This document shows positions 1 to 8,708 of a stretch of 64,000 nt of DNA, one piece after another. The DNA comes from Brachymonas denitrificans (GTDB lineage Bacteria; Pseudomonadota; Gammaproteobacteria; Burkholderiales; Burkholderiaceae_C), in NCBI RefSeq assembly GCF_907163135.1, contig NZ_CAJQUA010000001.1, positions 1,069,001 to 1,133,000 of the forward strand, in the 5' to 3' direction. The translations under genes were made by a program, and so were the position numbers. A model generated the notes under the pieces. It made no database searches, was not told where the DNA came from, and was given only the letters and a program-made list of their open reading frames with translations. The first letter of the stretch is position 1. Each line of letters opens with the position of its first letter.

Positions 1-504
1 ATCCGGCTCTTCGCGCTTCGTCACGTACCATCCTGCGCCTTCGCTGCTGCCGTCCAGCATCTCCTCGAAACAGGCCTGCGTGATTTCGTCCGGCTCTTCG
101 GTCTTGCCCCAGTCGTCGATCAGCAGATTGCCGGCCCAGGTGACGGCCTCGTTGCCGACTTGCGCCAGCAGCGCCAGTTGCAGCGCCGTGAAATCGCTCA
201 GACCGACGAAGCGGGTCCCCTTGTCAATGGCCTTGGCTAGCTGCTGGTAGGGAATGTCGGGCAGGATGCGCGTGAGGCCATAGCCGCCGCGCGTGGTCAG
301 CGCCACATCGGCGCCACTGGCGGCAGCCCGGCCAATGGCAGCGAGGCGCGTGGCATCGTCGCCGGCGAAGCGCTGGAAGCTGGTGAGCGCATCAGGATCC
401 ACCTCCACCTCGTGCCCCAGCGCCTGCAGGCGCCTGATGCCACGGCGGAATGCCGTCTTGTCGCGCACTGCGCCGGAGGGGGAATAGATGTAGATGTGGG
501 CCAT
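1..504 (-). CDS. ldcA: LD-carboxypeptidase, N-terminal 168 residues (cut by window edge)
   Basis: The protein begins with ATG at 504 and runs off the left edge, so only 168 codons are visible. LD-carboxypeptidases of the S66 serine peptidase family remove the terminal D-alanine from murein tetrapeptides during cell-wall recycling in the cytoplasm. The visible part has the family's TTRGGYGLTRILP stretch near residues 70-82 and the nucleophile elbow VGLSD with Ser103. The Glu/His part of the triad would lie beyond the edge. The gene sits two bases downstream of the tadA fusion stop on the same strand, so the two are probably one operon. Family assignment is firm; the exact substrate is inferred. 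Confidence 0.88.
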   Translation of the reverse strand, partial: MAHIYIYSPSGAVRDKTAFRRGIRRLQALGHEVEVDPDALTSFQRFAGDDATRLAAIGRAAASGADVALTTRGGYGLTRILPDIPYQQLAKAIDKGTRFVGLSDFTALQLALLAQVGNEAVTWAGNLLIDDWGKTEEPDEITQACFEEMLDGSSEGAGWYVTKREEPD

Positions 505-506
505 GG

Positions 507-1901
507 TCAGGATGCGGACCGGGCAGCGCGGTGCTGCTCCAGCCATTGAAGGATCTGGGGAGTATTGTGCCGCAGGGCGGCGCGGATGCGAGCGCCGGGT
601 TGCGGGAGCTTGACCGGGGCCGGCTCCAGCGGCTGCACGGGAAGGCGTCGGCCGTGGTGCTGCCACCAATCGAAATCATCCGCGCTCGGAGGCTGGCCAG
701 CAAACAGCTGCCAGCGCAGCGCGCCACGGTGGCCCGGGTCGGGATAGCATGCTTGACACAGAACTTCCAGCGCAGGCTGATCGTCGAGCGCCCAGTGCTG
801 CGGCAGATCGAAGCGCGGGCTGCGTTGGCAGCGCAGGCGCCAGTCCTGGGCGGCTGCCCGACCCGTCGTGTGGTCAGAAGAAGCCAGGATTGGGTCGTCT
901 GGCCACGCAATGGGTGCCTCCCCCGATTCGAGTGCCAGGACACGGCTGGGGGGAAGATCCCCGGGTACAAGCAAGGCGGCCTGATCAAGAGTGACCAGCA
1001 ACCAGCCTGTCGGCAAATTCTGGTGCTCCAGCCACGTCTGCAGCATCGCCTGATGCCACGGCAGACTATGCAAGGCCGGTTGGCGTGGCTTGTCACTGAG
1101 GCCATGGCCGGGCAGATCAGGAGCCAGCGTGCGCCAACCGGCGTGGGCCAGTTCATCACTGAGCTCCTGCCAGAGTCCGGCGTGGCCGGCGTAGCCATGC
1201 AGCACCACCACAGTGGGTGCAGCAGGATCGCCCTGCTCCAGGTGATGCACGCGCCAGGCAGCAGTTGTCGGGGTACCGGGGTCTGGTACCAGCGTCCATC
1301 GCGACCCGGGCTGCAGAACGCCCTCTTCTTTCAGCGACTTGGCCGATGGGCGAAGCGCATCTTCCCGCAGCGGCGCACTGGCTGCGTGCTGACGCTGCTG
1401 CGCCTGCTGCTGGCGGCGCGCGCGGAAAAAGCCGGTGAGCAGATCGGCGCATTGCTGCCTGAGTTGCAAGCCGCCCTCAGTGTCTGACAGCAAGCTGGCC
1501 GTGGTCTGATGATTGATGCCAGATGGAGCGAACAGGTCAAGCACAGACCCTGCAGCGCCCGTACGCGGATCAGGCACGGCGTAGATGACATGCTCCAGAC
1601 GCGCGTGCAGCATGGCCCCACTGCACATGGCACAAGGCTCGAGCGTCACGTAGAGGGTGCAGCCGTCGAGCCGGTAGTTGCCCAGTGTGCGCGCTGCTTC
1701 ACGCAGTGCCTGGATCTCGGCGTGGGCAGACGGATCATGATCGGCAATGCAACGGTTGTGTCCCTTGCCCAGAATGATTTCTCCGTCAGGAGCAACGACG
1801 ACAGCACCTACGGGGATTTCGCCTTCGGCAGCGGCCTGGCGTGCCTGGGCCAGCGCCTCTTGCATGTGGCTCAGGGTCAAGGAAGTTTGCCTGCTGGACA
1901 T
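507..1901 (-). CDS. tadA: TadA tRNA adenosine(34) deaminase fused to a degenerate alpha/beta-hydrolase domain
   Basis: Residues 1-160 are a complete TadA, which deaminates A34 to inosine in tRNA-Arg(ACG). The zinc site is visible as HAE (His60, Glu62) and PCAMC (Cys90, Cys93). After an Arg/Gln-rich linker (about 160-200) comes an alpha/beta-hydrolase-like domain with VVVLHGYAGHAGLW and LAPDLPGHGLSDKP. The total of 464 residues is roughly three times a normal TadA. The expected GxSxG nucleophile elbow is missing: its place reads WLLVTLDQAALLV, with no Ser, so the second domain is probably not a classical hydrolase. One uninterrupted frame spans both parts and no internal stop was seen. ATG at 1901 is used; Met13 is an alternative start. 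LdcA follows within two bases. Confidence 0.85.
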   Translation of the reverse strand: MSSRQTSLTLSHMQEALAQARQAAAEGEIPVGAVVVAPDGEIILGKGHNRCIADHDPSAHAEIQALREAARTLGNYRLDGCTLYVTLEPCAMCSGAMLHARLEHVIYAVPDPRTGAAGSVLDLFAPSGINHQTTASLLSDTEGGLQLRQQCADLLTGFFRARRQQQAQQRQHAASAPLREDALRPSAKSLKEEGVLQPGSRWTLVPDPGTPTTAAWRVHHLEQGDPAAPTVVVLHGYAGHAGLWQELSDELAHAGWRTLAPDLPGHGLSDKPRQPALHSLPWHQAMLQTWLEHQNLPTGWLLVTLDQAALLVPGDLPPSRVLALESGEAPIAWPDDPILASSDHTTGRAAAQDWRLRCQRSPRFDLPQHWALDDQPALEVLCQACYPDPGHRGALRWQLFAGQPPSADDFDWWQHHGRRLPVQPLEPAPVKLPQPGARIRAALRHNTPQILQWLEQHRAARSAS

Positions 1902-2184
1902 GGCATGACTCTATCGCAACTTGGTTCACTCAACCGACTGCCAACGCGCCAAATTCGCCCTCGCGGCCAAAGACTGCGTCAACCATGCTGTGAGAGGATT
2001 TCATCCTGCGTTTTCGCATTGCCTTCTGCCAAATGCTACACTGGCCCCATCAGTTTTCAGCTGATCGCGGGCTTTATTGCACTACTTGGCGCCGCGTCAC
2101 CAACGCCTAAAGGTCGCACGCCGAGCTCCTCCCCGCCTCGCATGCCTCCTGAATCAAGGCTCGCGGGGATCCACGGAGCACCTC

Positions 2185-2391
2185 ATGGCAAACACCCAAA
2201 CCACCCCGGCCTGTCAGCTCGACGCCATCGTCAAGCGTATCGACGGAGATCAACACCATCTGCTGATTTCGTCGTTTGTGCCTTCCGCTTGCTGGGCCGA
2301 CCACCGGGTGCGCTTCAGCGGCATTCTTTCCACCGACGAGTTGTTGCGCTTGCGTGAGGCTATTGATGGCGCCTTGAACTTGCCCGCCTGA
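2185..2391 (+). CDS. Small hypothetical protein, 68 residues
   Basis: I do not recognise this protein. ATG at 2185 is preceded by a GGAG at about 2176-2179, which favours it over the upstream in-frame Met at 2077. The product has no signal peptide or membrane segment. It contains a short polar N-terminus, a central stretch HHLLISSFVPSACW, and an acidic helix near the C-terminus (STDELLRLREAIDGAL). It is divergent from the tadA fusion and lies just upstream of a possible gene remnant and the convergent hipA. It may be a small cytoplasmic protein. Coding status rests on the ribosome site and a protein-like composition only. Confidence 0.5.
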   Translation: MANTQTTPACQLDAIVKRIDGDQHHLLISSFVPSACWADHRVRFSGILSTDELLRLREAIDGALNLPA

Positions 2392-2400
2392 TCGTGCGGG

Positions 2401-2604
2401 ATGACTACAGAGCAAATCTCACTGAAAGCACAAAGCCCGCTGAGTCTTGACGCCCTCGAACTTGCCTTGGAACATACTGCTCGCCGCCTGCTTACGGCGG
2501 CATCGCACCGAGCGTTCTCGCCGCCTGCTCAAGCCCGCCCAGGATGGCATCGCCGACACGCGGTGAGAAGTCCGGTGGCATTTCGGCTTGCACTTCAGCA
2601 ATGA
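2401..2604 (+). pseudogene. Possible gene remnant truncated at the hipA junction
   Basis: A reading frame opens at ATG 2401, nine bases after the preceding small gene. About 30 codons (2401-2490) read like a normal soluble protein start, with a helical segment LDALELALEHTARRL. From 2492 on the frame is simply antisense to the 3' end of hipA. This fits an older gene whose 3' part was lost when hipBA entered. No convincing ribosome site is present, so a chance ORF is equally possible. Confidence 0.25.
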
Positions 2605-3832
2605 CCGCTGGAGTCAGGGCGAGAAGCTCTTCGATGATCGGCTCGGCAGTCGCGGCATAGCCAACTTTCTGTGCAGTGCCATTGAAGTGCCTGCGTTGGA
2701 TACCGTGCATGTCGTAGTGCCGGTTTTTGCCGAGCAGCGCCATGGCCAACTTGATCTCATACTGAGACCACTGGTTGGGGCCATCGCCCAACACGGGGTA
2801 GACCGACATCACGTCATACAGCGGAGTCAACTGGAAACGCCCGCGTGGCAGGAGCTGGATGCTGAAGTTCTTGGCATGGCCGTCGGGCGCTCGCAGCAAC
2901 CAGAACAGCACCTGCGCCGCCATCAGCGTTTTCATGTCGGCCTCGGCGTTCACCGATTGCCGCAGCGTGCCGAACAAGACCTTGAGCCCCGGACCGCCCT
3001 CGTTCTCGTACTTGCGCAATGGCGAGCAGCCCTGGACCTGGCAAAAGTCTTCCTGTGGCAGACGCATGAGCCACTGCCCATTGGGCGCGACCCGCCGGTC
3101 GAAACGCTCCACCACCAGCACACGCTGTCGGCCAAAGGTCGCAATGCGGGCGTCAGCCACGGGCAATCCATAGGCTTTCAGCAGTCGCAGGCACAGCCAT
3201 TCGTTGTCCACGGACGTGTTGAAGTCCGCCCGCCGCCCGCCCATCAGGCCGAGCGGGAGTTTGAAGATGTGGCTCGTTGGCGTGGCACCACGCGGCACGA
3301 GCCATTGCCCGCCCCACCACAGAAAGGCCGTCTTCTCCTGCGCTCCGGCCAGAGAGATACGGAAATCGGCATCCGGGTCCTGGCCCGCAGCGAAGGCCTG
3401 CGGCGAAACGGTTTCGATCAGGTGCCGCTCGATATCGTCCTCGGACAATGGCACGCCCTCTATGCGATCGAAGTCGGCGGGCACCTCGTCCTCATCCAGG
3501 ATTTGGACGGCGCCCACGCAATCGCGCCCGATGGCCTTCAACAAATCGAACGGGTCGGTCGAGCCCGTCCGGAATCGCTCGGCCACACGGCGGCGGATCG
3601 TGTCGCTGTCCGGAAGCAGGTTGTCGAAGTAGTTGGCAACCTTCTGGCCCTTGACCGGCAGATTCTGGAGATTGAACGGCAGCGACAACGACAGCGGTCG
3701 GCCGATATCAGCCCCCGTCCAGCCCGAGTCGTACTGCAGCTCCATCTCACCGCGGGCGGGGATCGTCCACCGCCCCACGCGAACACCGTTGGTCCAGATA
3801 GACAGGCTGCGGCTGTGCGATCGACGTCCCAT
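2492..3832 (-). CDS. hipA: HipA-family serine/threonine kinase toxin
   Basis: HipA toxins are protein kinases. In E. coli HipA phosphorylates glutamyl-tRNA synthetase and causes growth arrest and persistence. The 446-residue protein has the family length. It shows the N-terminal subdomain (WTNGVRVGRW), the phosphate-binding loop ISLAGAQEKTAFLW, the catalytic loop DGHAKNFS (Asp317, Asn322) and the metal-binding YDVMS (Asp340). All key kinase residues are present, so it is predicted active. ATG at 3832 is chosen because it follows the hipB stop by one base; the frame remains open further upstream, but that part overlaps hipB. It is encoded directly after its antitoxin, as in other hip loci. The kinase target in this organism is unknown. 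Confidence 0.92.
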   Translation of the reverse strand: MGRRSHSRSLSIWTNGVRVGRWTIPARGEMELQYDSGWTGADIGRPLSLSLPFNLQNLPVKGQKVANYFDNLLPDSDTIRRRVAERFRTGSTDPFDLLKAIGRDCVGAVQILDEDEVPADFDRIEGVPLSEDDIERHLIETVSPQAFAAGQDPDADFRISLAGAQEKTAFLWWGGQWLVPRGATPTSHIFKLPLGLMGGRRADFNTSVDNEWLCLRLLKAYGLPVADARIATFGRQRVLVVERFDRRVAPNGQWLMRLPQEDFCQVQGCSPLRKYENEGGPGLKVLFGTLRQSVNAEADMKTLMAAQVLFWLLRAPDGHAKNFSIQLLPRGRFQLTPLYDVMSVYPVLGDGPNQWSQYEIKLAMALLGKNRHYDMHGIQRRHFNGTAQKVGYAATAEPIIEELLALTPAVIAEVQAEMPPDFSPRVGDAILGGLEQAARTLGAMPP

Positions 3833-3833
3833 G

Positions 3834-4097
3834 TCACCAATCCGTGGTCGGTATTGGCGACACTGCTGCGCTACCCCGGGTCCCGATTGCCAATTCCAGG
3901 TCCAACGCTGCGCACCATGCCAGAAGCTGCTCCACACTCAGTTCGTGGGCGTTGAGCTCCAGATGAGAGACCCGTGACTGGCTCAGACCGATACGACTGG
4001 CCAGCGCCGACTGGGTCAGCCCCTGAGCCTTGCGCGCAGCCTGCAGCATCGACCCAAGTTGACCTGTAGTGACCAGCGGATGTGACGTCGGCGGCAT
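3834..4097 (-). CDS. hipB: HipB-type antitoxin and autorepressor
   Basis: This 87-residue protein has an XRE/Cro-type helix-turn-helix (about residues 15-70: LGSMLQAARKAQGLTQ, SRIGLSQSRVSHLE). HipB neutralises HipA by forming a complex and represses its own promoter. ATG at 4097 is chosen because the promoter lies immediately upstream (about 22-base leader); the longer frame from 4169 would start upstream of the -10 box. The stop codon is one base before hipA. A short C-terminal tail follows the helix-turn-helix, as in E. coli HipB, where the tail helps target proteolysis; that role here is inferred. Confidence 0.88.
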   Translation of the reverse strand: MPPTSHPLVTTGQLGSMLQAARKAQGLTQSALASRIGLSQSRVSHLELNAHELSVEQLLAWCAALDLELAIGTRGSAAVSPIPTTDW

Positions 4098-4125
4098 GGC
4101 CAATACCCGAGATGCAAATAAATGC

Positions 4126-4160
4126 AAGATATCCGAAAAACAAATATATGTCAAATATCT
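4126..4160 (-). promoter_or_regulatory. hipBA promoter with overlapping inverted-repeat operator
   Basis: On the minus strand there is a perfect -35 TTGACA (4149-4154), a 17-base spacer, and a -10 TATCTT (4126-4131). An inverted repeat AGATAT (4127-4132) and ATATCT (4155-4160) places one arm on the -10 box and the other just upstream of the -35. That is the arrangement expected for HipB autorepression. The stretch is much richer in A+T than its surroundings. Confidence 0.75.
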
Positions 4161-4234
4161 GAAATTCAACTACGATGCGTTCACAGCCCCCAGCGCCCGC
4201 TGTCAAGCTTCGCCAATCCTTGAAGGACCTAAAT

Positions 4235-5854
4235 TCACTCCCACTCAATCGTCGCCGGCGGCTTGGAACTCACATCGTACGTAACGCGGTTAATCCCCCG
4301 CACCTCATTGATGATCCGCCCGCTCACCCGCTTCAGCAGGCTGTACGGCAGCTCCGCCCAGTCCGCCGTCATGAAGTCGCTCGTCTGCACCGCACGCAGC
4401 GCCACCACGTAGTCATACGTGCGGCCATCGCCCATCACGCCCACGCTCTTCACGGGCAGGAACACGGTAAATGCCTGCGAAGTCAGGTCATACCAGCTCT
4501 TGCCGCTGTTCGGTTCGATGGTGGAGCGCAGTTCTTCGATGAAGATCGCATCCGCACGGCGCAGCAGATCGGCGTATTCCTTTTTCACTTCGCCCAGAAT
4601 GCGTACACCCAGGCCCGGGCCGGGGAAGGGATGGCGGTACACCATGTCGTGCGGCAGGCCCAGCGCCACGCCCAGTTCGCGCACTTCATCCTTGAACAGG
4701 TCACGCAGCGGCTCCAGCAGCTTCAGGCCCAGCTGCTCGGGCAGGCCGCCCACGTTGTGGTGGCTCTTGATGACCACGGCCTTCTTGCTCTTGGCGCCGC
4801 CCGATTCGATCACGTCCGGATAGATCGTGCCCTGCGCCAGGAAGGTGGCACCCTTGTGGCCGCCATCGCCCGCCTTCAGCTTCTCCGCCTCGGCCTTGAA
4901 CACATCCACGAACAGGCGGCCGATGATCTTGCGCTTCTGCTCCGGATCGCTCACGCCGGCCAGTTCGCCCAGGAACAGTTCGCTGGCATCCACGCGCACC
5001 ACCTTGGCGTGCAGCTTGCCCTCGAACATCTCCATCACCATGTCGCCTTCGTTCAAACGCAGCAGGCCATGATCCACGAACACGCAGGTGAGCTGGTCGC
5101 CAATGGCGCGGTGGATCAGCGCCGCCGCGACGGAAGAATCCACGCCGCCGGACAGGCCCAGAATCACTTCCTCGTCGCCCACCTGCTCGCGGATGGCCTT
5201 GACGGCCTCCTCGATATGGTCGCGCATGATCCAGTCGGGATTGGTCTTGCAGATGTCCAGCACGAAGCGATCCAGCATCGCCCTGCCCTGCACCGTGTGC
5301 GTCACCTCGGGGTGGAACTGCACGGCGTAGTAGCCGCGCGCCTCGTCAGCCATGCCGGCAATCGGGCAGCTCGGCGTGGACGCCATCAGCTTGAAGCCCT
5401 CCGGCAGCACGGTCACCTTGTCGCCATGGCTCATCCACACCTTGAGCATGCCGTGGCCTTCGGGCGTGGTGAAGTCGGCGATGTCCTTCAGCAATGCGGT
5501 GTGGCCATGGGCGCGCACTTCGGCGTAGCCGAACTCGCGCTGGTGCCCGCTTTCCACCTTGCCGCCCAATTGCAGCGCCATGGTCTGCATGCCGTAGCAG
5601 ATGCCCAGCACCGGCACACCCAGTTCGAACACGGCGTCGGGTGCCTTGTCGGTGCTTTCCTCATACGCGCTGGCATGGCTGCCGGACAGGATCACGCCCT
5701 TGAGCTTGCCGTCGGCGGCAAACTCGCGCACCCAGTCGCTGCTCACGTCGCAGGGATGGACCTCGCAATACACATGCGCCTCGCGCACGCGGCGGGCAAT
5801 CAGCTGCGTCACCTGGGAGCCGAAATCGAGAATGAGGATTTTGTCGTGTTGCAT
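4235..5854 (-). CDS. guaA: GMP synthase (glutamine-hydrolysing)
   Basis: GuaA converts XMP to GMP using ATP and glutamine, the last step of guanine nucleotide synthesis. The 539-residue protein has the class I glutamine amidotransferase domain first (nucleophile in GICYGMQ, HPEVTH for the His/Glu pair). Next comes the N-type ATP pyrophosphatase loop [15 protein letters not shown], then the C-terminal dimerisation domain ending KPPATIEWE. All catalytic motifs are intact. It lies downstream of guaB on the same strand, with an intrinsic terminator in the 78-base gap, so its expression relative to guaB may be tuned. No clear terminator follows guaA before the hipBA operator region. Confidence 0.98.
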   Translation of the reverse strand: MQHDKILILDFGSQVTQLIARRVREAHVYCEVHPCDVSSDWVREFAADGKLKGVILSGSHASAYEESTDKAPDAVFELGVPVLGICYGMQTMALQLGGKVESGHQREFGYAEVRAHGHTALLKDIADFTTPEGHGMLKVWMSHGDKVTVLPEGFKLMASTPSCPIAGMADEARGYYAVQFHPEVTHTVQGRAMLDRFVLDICKTNPDWIMRDHIEEAVKAIREQVGDEEVILGLSGGVDSSVAAALIHRAIGDQLTCVFVDHGLLRLNEGDMVMEMFEGKLHAKVVRVDASELFLGELAGVSDPEQKRKIIGRLFVDVFKAEAEKLKAGDGGHKGATFLAQGTIYPDVIESGGAKSKKAVVIKSHHNVGGLPEQLGLKLLEPLRDLFKDEVRELGVALGLPHDMVYRHPFPGPGLGVRILGEVKKEYADLLRRADAIFIEELRSTIEPNSGKSWYDLTSQAFTVFLPVKSVGVMGDGRTYDYVVALRAVQTSDFMTADWAELPYSLLKRVSGRIINEVRGINRVTYDVSSKPPATIEWE

Positions 5855-5871
5855 GGGAATGTCCGTTAAAC

Positions 5872-5911
5872 CAAAAAGGGCTGAGCCACCATTTCAGGTG
5901 CGTCCCAGCCC
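5872..5911 (-). terminator. Intrinsic terminator between guaB and guaA
   Basis: On the minus strand the transcript leaving guaB can fold GGGCTG (5906-5911) with CAGCCC (5878-5883), with an inner CACC/GGTG pairing, and then runs into TTTTTGG. It lies between two genes of one pathway, so it probably works as a partial terminator that sets the guaB:guaA ratio. Confidence 0.65.
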
Positions 5912-5932
5912 GTGTTGACGCCGCATGGCGAC

Positions 5933-7402
5933 TCAGTCCGCGCGATAGTTCGGCGCTTCCTTGGTGATCTGCACGTCGTGCACGTGGCTCTCGCGGATAC
6001 CGGCTGCGGTGATCTCCACGAACTCGGCCTTTTCGCGCATCTCGTCGATGGTGGCGCAACCACAGTAGCCCATGGATGCACGCAGGCCGCCGGCCATCTG
6101 GTAGATGATGTTGAGCACCGAGCCCTTGTAGGGCACGCGACCTTCGATACCTTCGGGCACCAGCTTCTCGGTGTTCGGGTTGCCGCTGGTCGCTTCCTGG
6201 AAGTAGCGGTCGGCACTGCCCTGCTGCATGGCGCCGATGGAACCCATGCCGCGGTAGCTCTTGTAGCTGCGGCCCTGGAACAGGATCACTTCGCCCGGTG
6301 CCTCTTCGGTGCCGGCGAACATGCCACCCATCATCACGGTGTTGGCTCCGGCAGCAATGGCCTTGGCGATGTCGCCGCTGAAGCGGATGCCGCCGTCGGC
6401 GATCAGCGGCACGCCCGTGCCCTTGAGCGCGGTGGCGACGCTGTCTACCGCCATGATTTGCGGCACGCCCACGCCGGCCACGATGCGCGTGGTGCAGATG
6501 GAGCCGGGGCCGATACCGACCTTGACGGCGTCTGCGCCCGCCTCGACCAGTGCCTTGGCAGCAGCACCGGTGGCAATGTTGCCGCCGATGACCTGAATAT
6601 GCGGATAGTTCTGCTTGACCCAGCGCACGCGGTCAATCACGCCGGCGCTGTGGCCATGGGCCGTATCGACCACCACGGCGTCCACGCCAGCGGCAGACAG
6701 CGCCTCGATGCGCTCTTCGGTGCCCGGGCCCACTCCCAGCGCCGCGCCTACCAGCAGGCGGCCGTTGTCGTCACGGGCGGCATTGGGGAAATTGGTCTGC
6801 TTGTTGATGTCCTTGACCAGGATGAGACCCTTCAGTTCGAAGGCATCGTTCACCAGCAGCAGGCGCTCCAGCTTGTGCTCGTGCAGCTTGGCCTTGGCAT
6901 CTTCCAGCGAAATGCCTTCAGGCGCGGTGACCAGGCGCTCGCGCGGGGTCATGATGTCCTTGACCTGCACATCCAGGCGTGTTTCGAAGCGGATGTCGCG
7001 GTTGGTGACGATACCCACCACCTTGCCGCCATCCAGCACCGGGAAGCCGGACACGCCCAGCTCCTCGGACAGGCGCTTGACTTCCAGCACGGTCGTGGTC
7101 GGTGTGATCACCACCGGGTCGCGCAGAATGCCGCTTTCGTGGCGCTTGACCTTGGACACATGCGCGGCCTGGTCCTGCGCCGTCATGTTCTTGTGGATGA
7201 TGCCGATGCCACCCTCCTGCGCCATGGCGATGGCCAGGCGTGCCTCGGTGACCGTATCCATGGCGGCCGACACGAGCGGGAGGTTGAGTTGGATGTTGCG
7301 GGTGAACTGGGTGCGCAGCGAGGTGTCCTTGGGCAGGACTTCGGAGTATGCGGGCACCAGGAGAATGTCGTCGAACGTGAGTGCTTTGCCGAGCAGGCGC
7401 AT
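5933..7402 (-). CDS. guaB: Inosine-5'-monophosphate dehydrogenase
   Basis: GuaB oxidises IMP to XMP with NAD+, the committed step to GMP. The 489-residue length is standard. The start ATG at 7402 follows a strong GGAGG eight bases upstream, which rules out the longer frame to 7495. The N-terminal barrel begins [19 protein letters not shown]-domain pair sits near residues 95-205 ([12 protein letters not shown] and [15 protein letters not shown]). The catalytic cysteine is in [10 protein letters not shown] and the phosphate site is near [11 protein letters not shown]. guaA follows after a terminator-like hairpin. Confidence 0.98.
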   Translation of the reverse strand: MRLLGKALTFDDILLVPAYSEVLPKDTSLRTQFTRNIQLNLPLVSAAMDTVTEARLAIAMAQEGGIGIIHKNMTAQDQAAHVSKVKRHESGILRDPVVITPTTTVLEVKRLSEELGVSGFPVLDGGKVVGIVTNRDIRFETRLDVQVKDIMTPRERLVTAPEGISLEDAKAKLHEHKLERLLLVNDAFELKGLILVKDINKQTNFPNAARDDNGRLLVGAALGVGPGTEERIEALSAAGVDAVVVDTAHGHSAGVIDRVRWVKQNYPHIQVIGGNIATGAAAKALVEAGADAVKVGIGPGSICTTRIVAGVGVPQIMAVDSVATALKGTGVPLIADGGIRFSGDIAKAIAAGANTVMMGGMFAGTEEAPGEVILFQGRSYKSYRGMGSIGAMQQGSADRYFQEATSGNPNTEKLVPEGIEGRVPYKGSVLNIIYQMAGGLRASMGYCGCATIDEMREKAEFVEITAAGIRESHVHDVQITKEAPNYRAD

Positions 7403-7423
7403 GGGGATTCCTCCAAAAGCAAG

Positions 7424-7452
7424 ATTGTACTCGCAGGCGTCTGTCCCTGTAA
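7424..7452 (-). promoter_or_regulatory. Probable guaB promoter
   Basis: A good -10 TACAAT (7424-7429) lies on the minus strand about 22 bases before the guaB start, giving a very short leader that contains the ribosome site. The -35 candidate TTACAG (7447-7452) at 17 bases is weak. Confidence 0.45.
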
Positions 7453-7530
7453 CAACGGAGGCTTTAGCGCCTGCCGGGGTGTTGCAGGCGGTCAACCACG
7501 GGCCGGTTTACCGGCGATGCAATGCACCTT

Positions 7531-7878
7531 TCATCGGTTCAGCGTATGCCAGTAGACCGCGCAGCCGGCCGGCATTTCCGGGGCGACGCAGTGCTCGCGC
7601 CTGAGCTGGCGGTTGACGTTGAAGGTGTAGCCCTTGTCGTTCATGCAGGCAAACTGGCTGGCGATGGCCTTGGTGCCGATGCTGAAGCGGTCGACGTAGC
7701 CGCAGGCCTGCAGCGCCTGTTGCGTATCCTGCAGCGTGGCACCGGGCTTGGTCCAGGTTTCGGCAGCCGCAGGCACAGGGCCCTGGCCCGGCAGGGTGCT
7801 GGCACAGCCCGCGAGCAAGGCGACAGCGGCAAGCGTAGACAGGGCGAGACTCTTGCGAAAAGCGAAGGGATGCAGCAT
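7531..7878 (-). CDS. Small lipoprotein of unknown function
   Basis: The 115-residue product has a lipoprotein signal: a basic N-terminus (FRKS), a hydrophobic core, and the lipobox LLAGC with Cys near residue 24. It is predicted to be lipid-anchored in the envelope. The mature part carries four further cysteines (ACGYVDR, FACMNDK, EHCVAPE, GCAVYW), which could form two disulfides. ATG at 7878 is supported by AGGA upstream. It is encoded between rnfH and guaB on the same strand. I do not recognise the family. Confidence 0.75.
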   Translation of the reverse strand: MLHPFAFRKSLALSTLAAVALLAGCASTLPGQGPVPAAAETWTKPGATLQDTQQALQACGYVDRFSIGTKAIASQFACMNDKGYTFNVNRQLRREHCVAPEMPAGCAVYWHTLNR

Positions 7879-7915
7879 GAACAGTCCTTTTCTGCGTGCA
7901 GGCACGCCGGGTTTG

Positions 7916-8275
7916 TCAGTATCCGGGCTTGGCCCCTGCCCTGCGGCGGGCAAACAGGCCAGCCGTGCGGGCGCCCTGGCTGGCAAAGCGCTCGCGCCGC
8001 GCCACCTTGGGGTCCACCTGGAGCATACGATACAACTCTACGCGATCCTGCGCACGTAGGACATGGTCCAGCGCCACCTTGCGGCCCCAGATGCCGCATT
8101 GCAGCGTTTCATCCGCACCATCGGCAGCCAGCCAAGCCTGGACTTCAGCATGCTGCCACAGCGCCAGTGCCTCCCGCACCGTGCTGCCCGCAGGCAGATC
8201 GGCATGCTGGCTGATCACCGAGCGCGGCGCCGGCGCATAGGCCAGTTCCACCGGAATGCAGCCAGTCTCAGCCAT
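7916..8275 (-). CDS. rnfH: RnfH-family ubiquitin-fold protein
   Basis: RnfH proteins have a beta-grasp fold and are encoded with RatA. In some E. coli strains the pair is described as PasT/PasI. The 119-residue product shows the family's IPVELAYAPAPRSVI start and the CGIWGRKVALDHVLRAQDRVELYR core. The C-terminus is a basic, probably disordered tail. Its ATG at 8275 lies inside the 3' end of ratA, an eight-base overlap that implies translational coupling. The exact function is not known; an antitoxin role is debated. Confidence 0.9.
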   Translation of the reverse strand: MAETGCIPVELAYAPAPRSVISQHADLPAGSTVREALALWQHAEVQAWLAADGADETLQCGIWGRKVALDHVLRAQDRVELYRMLQVDPKVARRERFASQGARTAGLFARRRAGAKPGY

Positions 8276-8708
8276 AGACCTTCTTGGCGCGCTGGATAAA
8301 GGCGTCGACAAAGGTGCTGGTAATCTTCTCGAAGATCGGCCCCACCAGCATGGCCAGGGTGCGGCTGGAGAAATCGTATTCGATATCGAAATGGACGCGG
8401 CAGGCGCGCTGCGTACCATCACCCACCGGCTCGAAGCGCCAGCGCCCCTTCAGGTGCGAGAACGGGCCGCGCACCAGATTCAGTTCCACCTCGCGGTCGG
8501 GAACGTGCACATTGCGCGTGACGAAGCTCTGCTTCAGGCCCGCCATGGCAATGCCGATTTCCGCCACCATGCCATCGGGCGTATGCTCGAGCACACGGCC
8601 GAAATCGCACCACGGCAGAAACTGCGGATAGTCTTCGCACTTGATGACGAGCTGGTACATTTCCGCCGGGCTGTACCAGATGAGAACGGATTTGTGGACT
8701 GTTTTCAT
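8268..8708 (-). CDS. ratA: RatA-family START-domain protein
   Basis: RatA/PasT belongs to the Coq10-like START family. In E. coli it was reported to bind 50S subunits and block 70S formation, and homologues help ubiquinone function. The 146-residue protein carries the family pattern HKSVLIWYSPAEMYQLV and YPQFLPWC and ends FVDAFIQRAKKVYG. ATG at 8708 fits the family length; the longer frame upstream is non-homologous. It overlaps rnfH by eight bases and is divergent from smpB, the same order as in E. coli. Which of the two proposed roles applies here cannot be told from sequence. Confidence 0.92.
   Translation of the reverse strand: MKTVHKSVLIWYSPAEMYQLVIKCEDYPQFLPWCDFGRVLEHTPDGMVAEIGIAMAGLKQSFVTRNVHVPDREVELNLVRGPFSHLKGRWRFEPVGDGTQRACRVHFDIEYDFSSRTLAMLVGPIFEKITSTFVDAFIQRAKKVYG

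Noticed and set aside
4175-5869. Plus-strand frame over guaA
   Set aside because: His-rich shadow of guaA with no start signal or family match.
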